This document shows, in pieces, positions 40,776 through 49,339 of a stretch of DNA of 52,655 bases (the stretch's first letter is position 1; every line of letters begins with the position of its first letter). This DNA comes from Actinophytocola gossypii. GTDB lineage: Bacteria; Actinomycetota; Actinomycetes; Mycobacteriales; Pseudonocardiaceae. The notes under the pieces are model-generated. The model was given only the letters and a program-made list of their open reading frames with translations. It was not told the DNA's origin and did no database searches. Position numbers and translations under genes: made by a program. The stretch is taken from assembly GCF_025165815.1 (NCBI RefSeq), contig NZ_JAFFZE010000005.1, positions 1 to 52,655 of the forward strand, given 5' to 3'.

Positions 40776-43109
40776 TCAGGTCGGCCACCTGGACCGCTGG
40801 TACTTCAACGCTTCCTGGCCTTCCAACTCCTGCGTCGAGTTGTTGATTCGCACGAGGAACTTCGGCTTCTTGTCGCCTTTGAGTGGTGTTGTCGCGAACA
40901 CTGGCGTGGCGGACGGACCGACATCGATCCGGGCCACGGTGCCCTCGTCGAACTGGCCCATCTGGACGCTCAACTCCGCCGCGCTGGCCTTGCCGAGGGT
41001 TCGGGCGACCACCTCGGTGAGCCAGAGCTCCCAACCGTCCTGGTCGCGCTTCGAGACGAACGGGAAGTCCTCCTCGATTCCGACTACGCCGCCCTGGTCG
41101 TTCACGCCGACGAGCAGCGTGCCGCCGTGTGCGTTCATGAACCCGGCGATGGTCTTGACCACGCCCCATTCGATGGCCGGGTCCTTTTCGCCGGTGGCCA
41201 GGTTCTTTCGCCCGGTTGACTTGAACTCGGCGACCTTGCTCTCCTGGGCGTCGATCACCGCCTGGATGCTCGACCGGACGTGCTCGGCACCCAGCCTGCT
41301 GTCGGCGTACGGGCTCTCGGACCGGTCGGCGGTGCGGTTGACCGGCTTCCCCATCGCTTCCGCGATCTGTTTGAGGAGTCGTTCGAAACGGGTGTTGAAG
41401 AACGCCGCGAAGTCGTCGCGGCGCAGGGCGACCGAGTCGATGTCGTGTGAGCGCAGGATCGCGTCCAGGTCCGCCGGTTCGATGCGCTCGTTGCTCTCCA
41501 GCCGCGCCAGGTACTTGCTCGGCGCGCTGGCGCCCATCCGCCGGATGGTGTGCGCGTCGATCGCGGTCTTGTTGACCACACAGTTCGCGATTCGGTCCGC
41601 GACACCGTTGGTCGCGCACCATCGCTGCGGGAAGATGTGGTGAATGTCGATGGCGTCGTCGAAGTAGGCGTGGATGTCGATCGTGTTGCCCGTGCGGAAG
41701 TCGCGCCCGCCCCGCTTCATCTGCAGCGCGTAGATTCCCTTGTACGCGGCACTGTTGCGGGTGCGCAGGGTCAGTAGGCGCTGTGCCTGGAACTGCGCCT
41801 CACGCACAGTTCGCGGCTCGTCCTCCGCGTTGAGCACCCACGCGGTCACGTCCTGCAGGTCGATCGCGAACCGGGTCTCCGTGGAACCGCCGTACATCTC
41901 GCCGAACACCCCGCACCAGTACCACTGCCGCAGCATCTGGTGAATACCGTGCCCGTCCGCCTGCTCGCCGAGCACGGCGAAGATCGCGGCGAGCGGCACG
42001 AGTTGGGTCGCGTACGGGAGGTCGGGAGCCTTGTAGATGTGTTCGGCGTGCAGGAACCGGACGACCCTGCTGAGCGCCTCGGTGGCCTGGTCGGCCCACT
42101 TTCGGTAGTCCTCCAACCGAAGGTTGAGGATGTCTCGGCGCTTGCAGGACACGGCGGGTGGCTTGTCGTCGCCGGGCTTGTCGGCGAGGTGGCGCCGTCG
42201 ACGGTCGAACGTCGAGAGCAGGGCCAGGATCTGGAGGAAGTAGGTGGCTTCGAACCGTTCGAGCAGGGTGTGCTCGGTCAGGCGGGCCGATCGTTCGTCC
42301 CAGTCCGTGCGCAGGTTGAAGTCGTCGGCCGCGTAGGTCGCGGTGAGCAGTTCGAACACGGTGAGGGACACGCCCCCGGTGTTGACCTTCTCGAAGACCT
42401 GGCAGACCGCCTCCTTGGGCGTGGACTTCGCCAACTCGATCGTCGGCACCTGGTACCGCTCGAACGCGTTGATCACGCCTTCCTGGAAGCGGCGCCACTT
42501 GCCGAACCGCTCTTCCAGCGTCCCAGGACCGTGCTCGAGGTAGGTGAACTGCCACGCGCCCTTGGCCTCGGAGTCGAAGACGATGCCGAGCGGGAACATC
42601 TCGCTCGCGACCTGCTTGTCCCTGGTCGACACGTCCGTCGTGGTCTCGCCGAGAAACGTTCGCGCCACGCCGCCCTCGGGAACACTGACGATCGCGTCCT
42701 CCGGATCCTGGTTGGGATCCAGGCACTTGTTGATGTCGGCGAAGTACACCCTGGAGAGCTTGTTCCGCCGGTCGTCCCGCGTGGGAACCGGATTTCCCGA
42801 CCGGAGCGCGAGATAGAGCGAGGTCATTCGCTGCTGGCCGTCCAGCAGCAGGACCTCGGGCTCGACGGTTCTCGCGAGGTCGACCCCCTCCAGCGGCCGC
42901 GGCCGGAACCGGACGTCGGGGTTCCCGGTGCGCAGCGTCATAACGGCGCCGATCGGGTAGGACAGCGAGATCGAGACGAGCAGACTCTTGATGTGGTTGT
43001 CGTCCCAGACCCAACCGCGCTGGAAGTCAGGCAGTTGCAGGCTTCCGCTTCTGGCCTGGTCCAACAGTTGGCCGAGCGGAACCTCGTCGCTGGTGAACTT
43101 CTTCTCCAC
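40776..43109 (-). CDS. GmrSD-like DUF262-HNH nuclease fused to an AlbA_2 domain
   Basis: About 777 residues. N-terminal DUF262 (GmrS-like, ParB fold): LPDFQRGWVW near 26-35 and LLLDGQQRMTSLYLAL near 88-103. A DUF1524-type HNH nuclease follows, with IDIHHIFPQ near 487 and NKTAIDAHTIRRM. The last ~155 residues form an AlbA_2/Schlafen-like domain: ESKVAEFKST near 622, AGFMNAHGGTLLVGVND. Classical GmrSD enzymes are NTP-stimulated type IV systems that cut modified phage DNA; the added AlbA_2 part is not in that scheme. Start set at GTG 43109 (GGAG five bases upstream), where family homology begins; ATG 43160 would add 17 residues. Beside the helicase-nuclease it fits a defence island. Confidence 0.85.
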   Translation of the reverse strand: MEKKFTSDEVPLGQLLDQARSGSLQLPDFQRGWVWDDNHIKSLLVSISLSYPIGAVMTLRTGNPDVRFRPRPLEGVDLARTVEPEVLLLDGQQRMTSLYLALRSGNPVPTRDDRRNKLSRVYFADINKCLDPNQDPEDAIVSVPEGGVARTFLGETTTDVSTRDKQVASEMFPLGIVFDSEAKGAWQFTYLEHGPGTLEERFGKWRRFQEGVINAFERYQVPTIELAKSTPKEAVCQVFEKVNTGGVSLTVFELLTATYAADDFNLRTDWDERSARLTEHTLLERFEATYFLQILALLSTFDRRRRHLADKPGDDKPPAVSCKRRDILNLRLEDYRKWADQATEALSRVVRFLHAEHIYKAPDLPYATQLVPLAAIFAVLGEQADGHGIHQMLRQWYWCGVFGEMYGGSTETRFAIDLQDVTAWVLNAEDEPRTVREAQFQAQRLLTLRTRNSAAYKGIYALQMKRGGRDFRTGNTIDIHAYFDDAIDIHHIFPQRWCATNGVADRIANCVVNKTAIDAHTIRRMGASAPSKYLARLESNERIEPADLDAILRSHDIDSVALRRDDFAAFFNTRFERLLKQIAEAMGKPVNRTADRSESPYADSRLGAEHVRSSIQAVIDAQESKVAEFKSTGRKNLATGEKDPAIEWGVVKTIAGFMNAHGGTLLVGVNDQGGVVGIEEDFPFVSKRDQDGWELWLTEVVARTLGKASAAELSVQMGQFDEGTVARIDVGPSATPVFATTPLKGDKKPKFLVRINNSTQELEGQEALKYQRSRWPT

Positions 43110-43246
43110 GGATTCTCCAGGTAGGTGGAACAGAATGCCTCGTCCGGCTTTCTCCTCCATCGTCCCCGGGCGCCCACCAGTTACGGGAAGGCCGCCAGCC
43201 AGCCGCGCACATGGATGCGGCCGGCTACGGGCGTGGTGTCTCTGCT

Positions 43247-43432
43247 CTACCGGCTGACGTGCCGCAGTAGTGCGGTCAGACCGGCGCGGGTTCCCGTCAA
43301 CACGGTTGCGTCCGGATTCTTGCTGTCGCGCAAGGCGAACCGGTCGCCGTCCAGCAGCGCGGCCTCCACGCAGTTGCCGCCGCCGGTGCCTCCGCTGCCG
43401 GAGAAGCTGCTTTTGCGCCAGACGAGGGTCAT
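43247..43432 (-). CDS. DUF397 small protein
   Basis: A 61-residue DUF397 protein with the family opening WRKSSFSG, the NCVEA core and VALRDSK-like RFALRDSKNP. In streptomycetes and relatives these sit beside XRE regulators (WhiJ-type pairs) and affect development or antibiotic production; the one-to-one role is unknown. It follows the XRE gene by 22 bases on the same strand. Confidence 0.92.
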   Translation of the reverse strand: MTLVWRKSSFSGSGGTGGGNCVEAALLDGDRFALRDSKNPDATVLTGTRAGLTALLRHVSR

Positions 43433-43454
43433 GGAAATCCTTCCGGGTTTTGTC

Positions 43455-44339
43455 CTACCCGCAAGTCTCCCCGGCGGCCTTGATGGCGTCCAGCGACTCG
43501 GCGGGGGACAGTGCGCGTTCGGTAAGGATGCCCCACCGTTGCAGCAGTTCTCGCACGTGCTCACGATCCTCGATGTACATCGATCCGCCCTGTCCTTCCG
43601 CGTAGCCGAAGTCGGGGATCGGGTCGGGCAGGGTGAGGATCGTGAACGGACCGTCCAGAGCTGGGGTCGCGCCGGCCGAGCGGGGAAGCACCTGAATGGT
43701 GATGTGCCTGGCCTCGGCCGCGTCGACCAGTCTCGCAATCTGGCCACGCATCACCGACGGCGTGCCAACGGGCGTGCTGAGCACCGTCTCGGCGAGGATC
43801 ACGTGGTACTTCAGCGGCTTCGGCCGGTTGAGGACTCGCTGGCGGGCCATGCGAGCGAGCACCCGGCGTTCGGTCAGTTCGAAGTCCAGTGCGGGGTTGG
43901 CTCCGATGATCAGCGCCCTGGTGTAGTCCGGCGTCTGAAGTAGGCCAGGCACGACCTGTGTCTCTATCTGGCGGGCGGCGAGCAGGGTGGCTTCGACGTG
44001 GAGTAGCTGCTGGAAGTCCTCCGGCAGGTCCTTGCGGATCGCCAGCCAGTAGCCGCGCTTGTCCGCCCGTTCGGACAGGCCCATGATCCACTCGCGGGTG
44101 TTCGCGTCGGTCACCTCGTAGGCGTCGAGCAGCCGCTCCACGTCGAACGACTTCACGCCCTGTTGCCGCGTCTCGATCCGGCTGATCTTCGACGTTGACC
44201 ACTTGCCGCCGATCTTCGCCAGCCGCTCGACCACCTCCTCCATCGTCAACCCGTGCTGTTCCCGCAGCTGGCGCAGCGTCTCGGTGAGCTGCCAGCGCCG
44301 CACGGTCGCCGTCACGACCCACTCGTTCTCGTCAGGCAT
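43455..44339 (-). CDS. XRE-family regulator with DUF5753 domain
   Basis: A 294-residue regulator. HTH near 15-70 (LRQLREQHGLTMEEVVERLA, WSTSKISRIE) and a DUF5753 body with EATLLAARQIETQVVPGLLQTPDYTRAL, typical of this actinobacterial family. It probably controls itself, the DUF397 gene and the divergent genes at 44444. ATG 44339 has GGGGG seven bases upstream; an in-frame GTG at 44375 lies across a palindrome and is less likely. Confidence 0.92.
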   Translation of the reverse strand: MPDENEWVVTATVRRWQLTETLRQLREQHGLTMEEVVERLAKIGGKWSTSKISRIETRQQGVKSFDVERLLDAYEVTDANTREWIMGLSERADKRGYWLAIRKDLPEDFQQLLHVEATLLAARQIETQVVPGLLQTPDYTRALIIGANPALDFELTERRVLARMARQRVLNRPKPLKYHVILAETVLSTPVGTPSVMRGQIARLVDAAEARHITIQVLPRSAGATPALDGPFTILTLPDPIPDFGYAEGQGGSMYIEDREHVRELLQRWGILTERALSPAESLDAIKAAGETCG

Positions 44340-44359
44340 CGCTACCCCCGTTCGAGTGG

Positions 44360-44379
44360 AAAATGGGATTCCCACTTTT
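44360..44379. promoter_or_regulatory. Candidate operator palindrome of the XRE regulator
   Basis: TGGGA-T-TCCCA (44364-44374) is a perfect inverted repeat around one base, with AAAA on the left and cTTTT on the right. It lies 21 bases before the XRE start codon and 65 bases before the divergent gene, a fitting site for a dimeric repressor. No experiment or second copy supports it. Confidence 0.5.
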
Positions 44380-44443
44380 CAGTCCAAGGTCTGATGAGCG
44401 ACCGTAGTTTACGGCAGGTGATGGTTCGAACACGGGATGTGGC

Positions 44444-44731
44444 ATGAGCGAGTTGACAGCGATGTGCGGCGAGGACGAGTTCGCCGAGCTGATGAAGGAA
44501 CTGATCGACGAGGAGGCGCCTCGGCTGTTCGCCGTGGTTCAGGAGCTCGGCGAACGAGTTGACGGCCGGATAGCCGCGTGGGGCATGGCCTTCGCAGACC
44601 ACGTCGAGGTCATCGCCGACTGCGGCACTCGCCTCAGCCTCCGCGATCCGGACCGCGCCTGCCACCTTCTCAGCCTCGCCCCGGACGTCACTGCCCGGCT
44701 GGTCTGGATCACCCCACCGACCCCGGAGTGA
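44444..44731 (+). CDS. Hypothetical 95-residue acidic protein
   Basis: No family is recognised. The chain is acidic at the N-terminus (CGEDEFAELMKELIDEE), then predicted helical, and holds FAVVQELGERVDGRIAAWGMAFADHVEVIADCG. It has three Cys and no signal peptide or membrane helix. It is divergent from the XRE gene across the candidate operator and starts a run of three small genes. A decayed second copy is present near 49340-49466, which shows the gene is a mobile or duplicated unit. ATG 44444; ribosome site weak. Confidence 0.65.
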   Translation: MSELTAMCGEDEFAELMKELIDEEAPRLFAVVQELGERVDGRIAAWGMAFADHVEVIADCGTRLSLRDPDRACHLLSLAPDVTARLVWITPPTPE

Positions 44732-44734
44732 CTT

Positions 44735-44938
44735 GTGTCCGCCGACGTCAGTTGGGGCCACTCGGTCCTCGAACCCACCCGAGGACACGTGCGCGATCCG
44801 GACACCTACCTGGTCGGCGGCGTGTCGGTCGGCTTCGCGATCTGCGGCGCCTGGCTGGTCGCCGACCTCCCCGACCAGCACGGCACGTTCCCGAGGTGCG
44901 CGACCTGCCTCGACCTGCTCGACGAGCGCTCACCATGA
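44735..44938 (+). CDS. Small Cys-rich protein, zinc-ribbon-like (1)
   Basis: A 67-residue protein with ICGAWLV, a ~20-residue spacer and PRCATCLDLL, a C-x(n)-CxxC pattern that could bind one metal ion with an added ligand. It resembles the next gene product in layout. GTG start three bases after the previous stop; its stop overlaps the next start (ATGA). The start of a decayed copy appears after 49466. Confidence 0.6.
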   Translation: MSADVSWGHSVLEPTRGHVRDPDTYLVGGVSVGFAICGAWLVADLPDQHGTFPRCATCLDLLDERSP

Positions 44939-45150
44939 CCGGTCCGCCGCTCGGCGACCCCACCTGGCGGCGCGGCTTGTTCACCGCCCGCCATCACGTC
45001 GTCATCACCACGGCCGATCGGATGACCTTCCACGGCCTGACGATCGTCTGGTCGCTGTGCGGCCGCGCCACCGTCGACGAACCGAACCCGGTGGGCACCG
45101 ACCTGTCACCGTGCGACCGCTGTCTGTACCTGACCTGGGACACTCGGTGA
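44935..45150 (+). CDS. Small Cys-rich protein, zinc-ribbon-like (2)
   Basis: A 71-residue protein with SLCGRATV, a ~20-residue spacer and SPCDRCLYL. The pattern CG-x(n)-PC-x2-CL is shared with the product just upstream, so the two are probably diverged tandem duplicates. ATG overlaps the upstream stop. No function can be assigned; a small regulator or partner of the XRE system is possible. Confidence 0.6.
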   Translation: MTGPPLGDPTWRRGLFTARHHVVITTADRMTFHGLTIVWSLCGRATVDEPNPVGTDLSPCDRCLYLTWDTR

Positions 45151-45184
45151 AACACCATCTGGTCGTCCGACGACGTATGAGGTC

Positions 45185-46189
45185 GTGCAGCTCCTGGTTG
45201 GCGGGAAAGTCAAGGACAAGCGCCGTGACGCGTGGCTGGCGTCGTTGGCTCATCGTCTCCAGCCGGGCGAGCAGGTCCTGGCTCTCGTACGCAATGGCCT
45301 CCTGCGCCCGCTGTGCGACGGCCTGGCAGTCACCAATGCCCGCATCCTCGCCTTCTACGGTGCCGAGGTCGAGTTCAACGGCGCGCGGCTGGAGGTCTTC
45401 GCGAGCGACCTCGCCCGGGTCGAGATCGACCTTCGCCGGGGCAGCCATTACCTGGTTGCCCATCGCCGGTCCGGGGACGAACTGGTCCTCGGCTCAGTCG
45501 ACAAGCAGGACGCCACCGCGGTGCGTCAGATCGCCGAACAGCTGTGCATGACGGGCACTCCGACCGACCTGCAGGGCCCGGTGCTGGCGCAGGTCGCCGA
45601 GGTGTCGGTGGGACGGGACCGGTGGGACCAGGTCGAGGTCATCGGCAACGCGCCCAGCGAGGAGGCCTGGCAGACCCTTCGCGACCACGCCACACCGGAC
45701 GAGGCGCCGTTGTTCGTCATCGGTACTGGGGCAGGTGGCGTATTCGCGGCCTTCACTGACCGCTGCATGATCGTCAAGGTCGGGGCGCTCACCGCGATCA
45801 CGGCCGACAGCCGCGGCGACGGTCGGGCAACGACCTTTCCCTACGGCGAGATCACCGCCATCGAGTACAAAGCGGGCCTTGCTTCCGGCGTGCTCGAGAT
45901 CCTGACGCCGGGCCACCGCGGCACCGCCGACGCGAACGACATCTCAACCTTGTCCAACACCCTCCCCCTGTCCACCACGATCTACCGCCAGGTGGCATCG
46001 CGACTTGATGAGCTACGGGCCAGGATCACCGAGGCCAAGCGGCTGACAGCGAACGTCCCCGTGTCAGGCCAGAGCACGCTCGTCGACGAACTGGCGAAAC
46101 TGGCCACCCTGCGTCAGCAGGGGGTCCTCACCGAGGTCGAGTTCGCCGCGGCCAAACAGGTCGTAATCAGCCGTCACGGCAGCGCCTGA
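45185..46189 (+). CDS. PH-like repeat protein with C-terminal SHOCT domain
   Basis: A 334-residue cytosolic protein. Two beta-rich segments (LQPGEQVLALVRNGLL...VTNARILAF near 22-60 and FVIGTGAGGVFAAFTDRCMIVKVG near 178-200) look like paired bacterial PH-type domains. The last ~33 residues (LVDELAKLATLRQQGVLTEVEFAAAK) are a SHOCT oligomerisation module. Role unknown. GTG 45185 is the only start near the domain edge. Its 3' end overlaps the convergent EspG gene by 16 bases. Confidence 0.75.
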   Translation: MQLLVGGKVKDKRRDAWLASLAHRLQPGEQVLALVRNGLLRPLCDGLAVTNARILAFYGAEVEFNGARLEVFASDLARVEIDLRRGSHYLVAHRRSGDELVLGSVDKQDATAVRQIAEQLCMTGTPTDLQGPVLAQVAEVSVGRDRWDQVEVIGNAPSEEAWQTLRDHATPDEAPLFVIGTGAGGVFAAFTDRCMIVKVGALTAITADSRGDGRATTFPYGEITAIEYKAGLASGVLEILTPGHRGTADANDISTLSNTLPLSTTIYRQVASRLDELRARITEAKRLTANVPVSGQSTLVDELAKLATLRQQGVLTEVEFAAAKQVVISRHGSA

Positions 46190-46935
46190 ACCATGCGCTC
46201 CAGGTGCCGTACCAGCTCGACCCGTCCCGCCGGTTCCACTCGCACCTGGTCGTCACTGTCGAACAGCAGGACGAAACGCCCTTCGCTGGTGTCGGTGTAC
46301 CGCACCGGTCGCGGGTAGCGGTGTCGGCGTCCCAGTTCGTCCCGTTTCGCCACCGACAGCTCCCCGTGTCCGGTCGTTGGCAACGCGGCGAGCCGCTGCG
46401 CGTCCCGCACCTCCGGCCCGGCCCGCCGGACTCCGACCCCGGCCGGCGTGCGCTGCCGCCCGTCGCGCCGGGTCGCTCGCACCTCGGCCGGGGACACCGT
46501 CAACGCCCCGCCCCGTCCGGCCGGCATGTCCGGTGTTTGCGCGACGAGTCGTTCCGCGAGCCGGGTGGAGTTGACGGAGGTCAGCCAGATCGTGGAGCCC
46601 GGCTGGTTCACGGCGAGCACGGCTTCCTTGCCGATTCTTCCGGCGAGCACTCCGATGGTCTGCTCGTCGTGTGCGATCCAGCCGTAGTACTCGACCCGCG
46701 GCCTGCACAGCACGGTGAGCGATCCGGCGACTTCCCGTTCGAGCTTGCCGTGGCGGTCCCGCCACCCCAGCTCGGTGAGCATGTCGTGTCCCTGCCGGCG
46801 TAGCGCGTCCTGCCCGGCAGGCGGCAGCCATAGGGCTTCCGGAGCGAGTGTCTTGTGCAGTTCGCCGAGGTTCGCGTCCGTGACCAGCCACGCCAGTAGC
46901 GACGCCGGCACCCGAACCGGCGCTGGCAGCACCAT
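46174..46935 (-). CDS. EspG-family T7SS chaperone (second locus)
   Basis: A 253-residue EspG-type protein: opening ASLLAWLVTDANLGELH, a middle region EREVAGSLTVLCRPRVEYYGWI, and the C-terminal RYTDTSEGRFVLLFDSDDQVRVEPAGRVELVRHLERM that pairs with the 33762 remnant. It should guard the WXG/PPE-like product encoded one base upstream. Last gene of a four-gene leftward operon. Confidence 0.82.
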   Translation of the reverse strand: MVLPAPVRVPASLLAWLVTDANLGELHKTLAPEALWLPPAGQDALRRQGHDMLTELGWRDRHGKLEREVAGSLTVLCRPRVEYYGWIAHDEQTIGVLAGRIGKEAVLAVNQPGSTIWLTSVNSTRLAERLVAQTPDMPAGRGGALTVSPAEVRATRRDGRQRTPAGVGVRRAGPEVRDAQRLAALPTTGHGELSVAKRDELGRRHRYPRPVRYTDTSEGRFVLLFDSDDQVRVEPAGRVELVRHLERMVQALP

Positions 46936-46936
46936 G

Positions 46937-48169
46937 TCAGTCGTCCTCGTCGCCGATCGTTGGCGGCGCGGTGAGGACGTCGGTGTCGAACAACTCGTCC
47001 GGGTCACCGCCTTCCAGCCACTCCGGCCGCTTGTGCTCGGTGTCCTCGCCGTCGCGGCCCCGGCCCGAAGCCCCCATCGGGAACCCGCCCGCCGTCGCGC
47101 CGCCTCGCCCGGCCGCCGCCAGTGGCCCGGCTGCTGGCCCTGACCGTGTGCCCGAACCATGGGGCTCCGCCCCGACACCAGCGGCCGGTCCTCCCGGCAC
47201 CGCACCGCTACGCGCTCCGAAGCCGCTACCGGGGCCGCCACTGCCGAACCCGCGACCGCCGAATCCACCGCGTGGTGAACTCGGGGCGCCATCCGGTCCC
47301 GTCGCGACGACACCCAGGCCAGGCGCCGGTCCACCGGTCGTTGCACCGGGCACCCGAGCCGCTCCGGGCTCCGCCGGGGAAACCGGTTGACCGGGCACGA
47401 ACGTCTCCGGCGTGGTGGTGCCACCGGGTACGGCGGCCCTCCCCGGTGTGGCGCTGCCCGCGTGCGACGTGCCGGCGTCGGGGGCGTCCGGGACCGCATG
47501 CCCAGGACCGTCGACTGACGCGCCAACGGGCGTGGGGTTGCCCCCACCCATGCGCGGACCGGTGCTCCCACCAAATCCTCTGCTGCCGACCTCGGTGTCG
47601 GCGGCAGAGCCGGCTGAACCCGTTGTGGTTCCTTCGGCGGCGATCCCGATCCCGATCCCGGTCAAGTCGTCGCTCAGGGTGCCGTAGCTGCCCGGCAGGT
47701 TGGTGATGTTGTACGCGGACGCGCCGGAGTAGCCGTTCATCACGTCCACGTTGTTCTGCGCCGCCACACTGTGCTCGTCGACCTGCTGTTCGTGGTCGAA
47801 CACGGCCCCAGGGATGACGAGAACCTGCATCGGATTTTCCAGCTTCGGCTTCGGTGGCACGGGCACCACCCGTCCCTTCGCCTCACTGAACGACCCCGCC
47901 TGTCGCCCGGTCAGATCCTGGGCTGTGGACAGCGCCATGCTGGCCTGTTCGTGCTCGGCGGCCAGTGGCTCCGCTCCCCGTCGGGCGAACCCCGCCGCCT
48001 GCCCCTGCCAGGCCGACTCCATCCGACCGGCCAACCGCCGAATCTGTTTGGCCCGTGTGCTGTAGGTCTTGGCGATGCTGCTCACCATGTCGGCGCCGCC
48101 AGTGAGCCCAGCCGGCCCTTTGCCTTCCTGGAAGTTCCGGTAGATGGCGTCGCCACTCATGCCGAACAT
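46937..48169 (-). CDS. WXG/PPE-like T7SS substrate, Gly/Pro-rich tail
   Basis: A 410-residue protein. Residues 1-160 are helical with a WXG turn (AWQGQAAGF near 54-62), in the style of PPE-domain proteins. The rest is Gly/Ala/Pro rich (GGFGGRGFGSGG) with an acidic end (FDTDVL...DEDD). Start ATG 48169 is fixed by its ATGA overlap with the lipoprotein stop. Likely exported by T7SS with help from the downstream EspG. No YxxxD element is obvious. Confidence 0.8.
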   Translation of the reverse strand: MFGMSGDAIYRNFQEGKGPAGLTGGADMVSSIAKTYSTRAKQIRRLAGRMESAWQGQAAGFARRGAEPLAAEHEQASMALSTAQDLTGRQAGSFSEAKGRVVPVPPKPKLENPMQVLVIPGAVFDHEQQVDEHSVAAQNNVDVMNGYSGASAYNITNLPGSYGTLSDDLTGIGIGIAAEGTTTGSAGSAADTEVGSRGFGGSTGPRMGGGNPTPVGASVDGPGHAVPDAPDAGTSHAGSATPGRAAVPGGTTTPETFVPGQPVSPAEPGAARVPGATTGGPAPGLGVVATGPDGAPSSPRGGFGGRGFGSGGPGSGFGARSGAVPGGPAAGVGAEPHGSGTRSGPAAGPLAAAGRGGATAGGFPMGASGRGRDGEDTEHKRPEWLEGGDPDELFDTDVLTAPPTIGDEDD

Positions 48170-48798
48170 CAGCGGGCCTCTTGAATCGTCGTCAACGCCG
48201 CCGCCGCCACCTGCTTGGCCCGATCGCAGGAACCGGACGCGTCCAATTGGCCTCCTTCGGTGGCTCGAAAGGCCAGGGTGTCGCTGATTCCCACGTACAC
48301 GGTGCACATGCCCGATGAACGAAGGTCTGGACTGTTGGCGAACACGGCGGGATACTGGTCCACCTCGACCGGCCGGAAGTCTTCGAACTGCTCGCGACCG
48401 CGATAGATGTCGGACAAACCGTCCTTGTTGCCCGTGATGAAGCCGACGCCTATCGTGCTGCCGAGTTCTGCTGCAGCGTGCCAGACACAGAACGGGCCGG
48501 ATCGTTCCGCCACGGAACCCGTGGTTTCCGGGATTCCTGGCCTGGTGACGTCGAATGCTGCTAGCTGCGTCTGAGTGAGAACGGCGCACGGATCGGCGAG
48601 AAACCGGCTCGCATCCAACGGGTTCTCGACCTCGGGGTCGGTCGAAGGGTCCGTCGTTCGACTCTCTTCTGCTCGGCCGGAGGAAGTTTGTGGAATAGGA
48701 GTGCCGTCCGCGTCCGTAGAGCACGCTGTGCCGGCAAGAGTTACGAACGCCAGGCTCAAAGCCGGAAGGATGCGGGACTTTACTACATCATTCCACAT
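48169..48798 (-). CDS. DUF3558 lipoprotein
   Basis: A 209-residue lipoprotein. The N-terminal helix ends in LAGTAC, a lipobox, so Cys 26 should be lipidated. The DUF3558 body has PCAVLT, FCVWHA and CTVYVG, with Cys residues that probably pair. DUF3558 genes are very frequent beside T7SS loci in Pseudonocardiaceae. ATG 48798 lies 11 bases inside the upstream gene. Confidence 0.88.
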   Translation of the reverse strand: MWNDVVKSRILPALSLAFVTLAGTACSTDADGTPIPQTSSGRAEESRTTDPSTDPEVENPLDASRFLADPCAVLTQTQLAAFDVTRPGIPETTGSVAERSGPFCVWHAAAELGSTIGVGFITGNKDGLSDIYRGREQFEDFRPVEVDQYPAVFANSPDLRSSGMCTVYVGISDTLAFRATEGGQLDASGSCDRAKQVAAAALTTIQEAR

Positions 48799-49150
48799 CG
48801 ATTTCTCGCATTCGTACAGCGCCCGACTCGTCGTCCGAGGAATACTGTTTCTTGGTGGCGGTCAGCTTCTCTATATAAGCTCGAGCGTATGCGCTCATGT
48901 TCGCGTTATGTGTGATTGCCTTGTCCAATGAATGATTCATGGCGGCTGGCTGGAGATCGCTCATGATGTCCTTGGCGGGCGGCTCGATGAGGCTCTGCGC
49001 TTGGACAAGCACCTGCCTGTCGAACTCGATGTCGTCGCGGATCATGGTCCATTCCTTGATGACATGGTCCAGTTCCTCCAGCGAAGCGAAGAAGTAGCCG
49101 CCGCCAGAGATGGCCTCGCCGGCTCTGCCCAGTACGTGGTCGTCCGTCAC
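48788..49150 (-). CDS. Helical T7SS-locus protein, PE/ESX-like size
   Basis: A 120-residue helical protein with no signal peptide. It lies first in the DUF3558-WXG-EspG operon, the place usually taken by an ESX- or PE-like partner; the sequence itself gives no clear WXG motif, and a helix-turn-helix pair around LIEPPAKD is likely. GTG 49150 is chosen because GGGGAGG lies six bases upstream; an in-frame TTG at 49174 has none. Confidence 0.7.
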   Translation of the reverse strand: MTDDHVLGRAGEAISGGGYFFASLEELDHVIKEWTMIRDDIEFDRQVLVQAQSLIEPPAKDIMSDLQPAAMNHSLDKAITHNANMSAYARAYIEKLTATKKQYSSDDESGAVRMREIDVE

Positions 49151-49339
49151 CCCATACCTCCCCAGGTCGGGCAAATCCTACTGTTCGTGTTCCCCTCAGC
49201 ACTCGGCGCACCTGAGGGTACGACGGAACTCCCTGATCGAGGACCGCTTCGCGCAGACTCACCCGTCCGGAGGACGGCGGCACTGTGTCGGTGTGGCTGG
49301 CTGCGCCGGTGACCAGGTTGATAGCCGTCGCTTGGGGGA

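Noticed and set aside
44420-44435. GGTTCGAAC, like a tRNA T-loop, as a possible att site
   Set aside because: No acceptor stem, anticodon arm or CCA-like end could be formed around it.
47640-47665. Short GATCCC tandem repeat inside the WXG/PPE-like gene
   Set aside because: Four units coding Gly-Ile pairs; normal low complexity in a Gly-rich tail.
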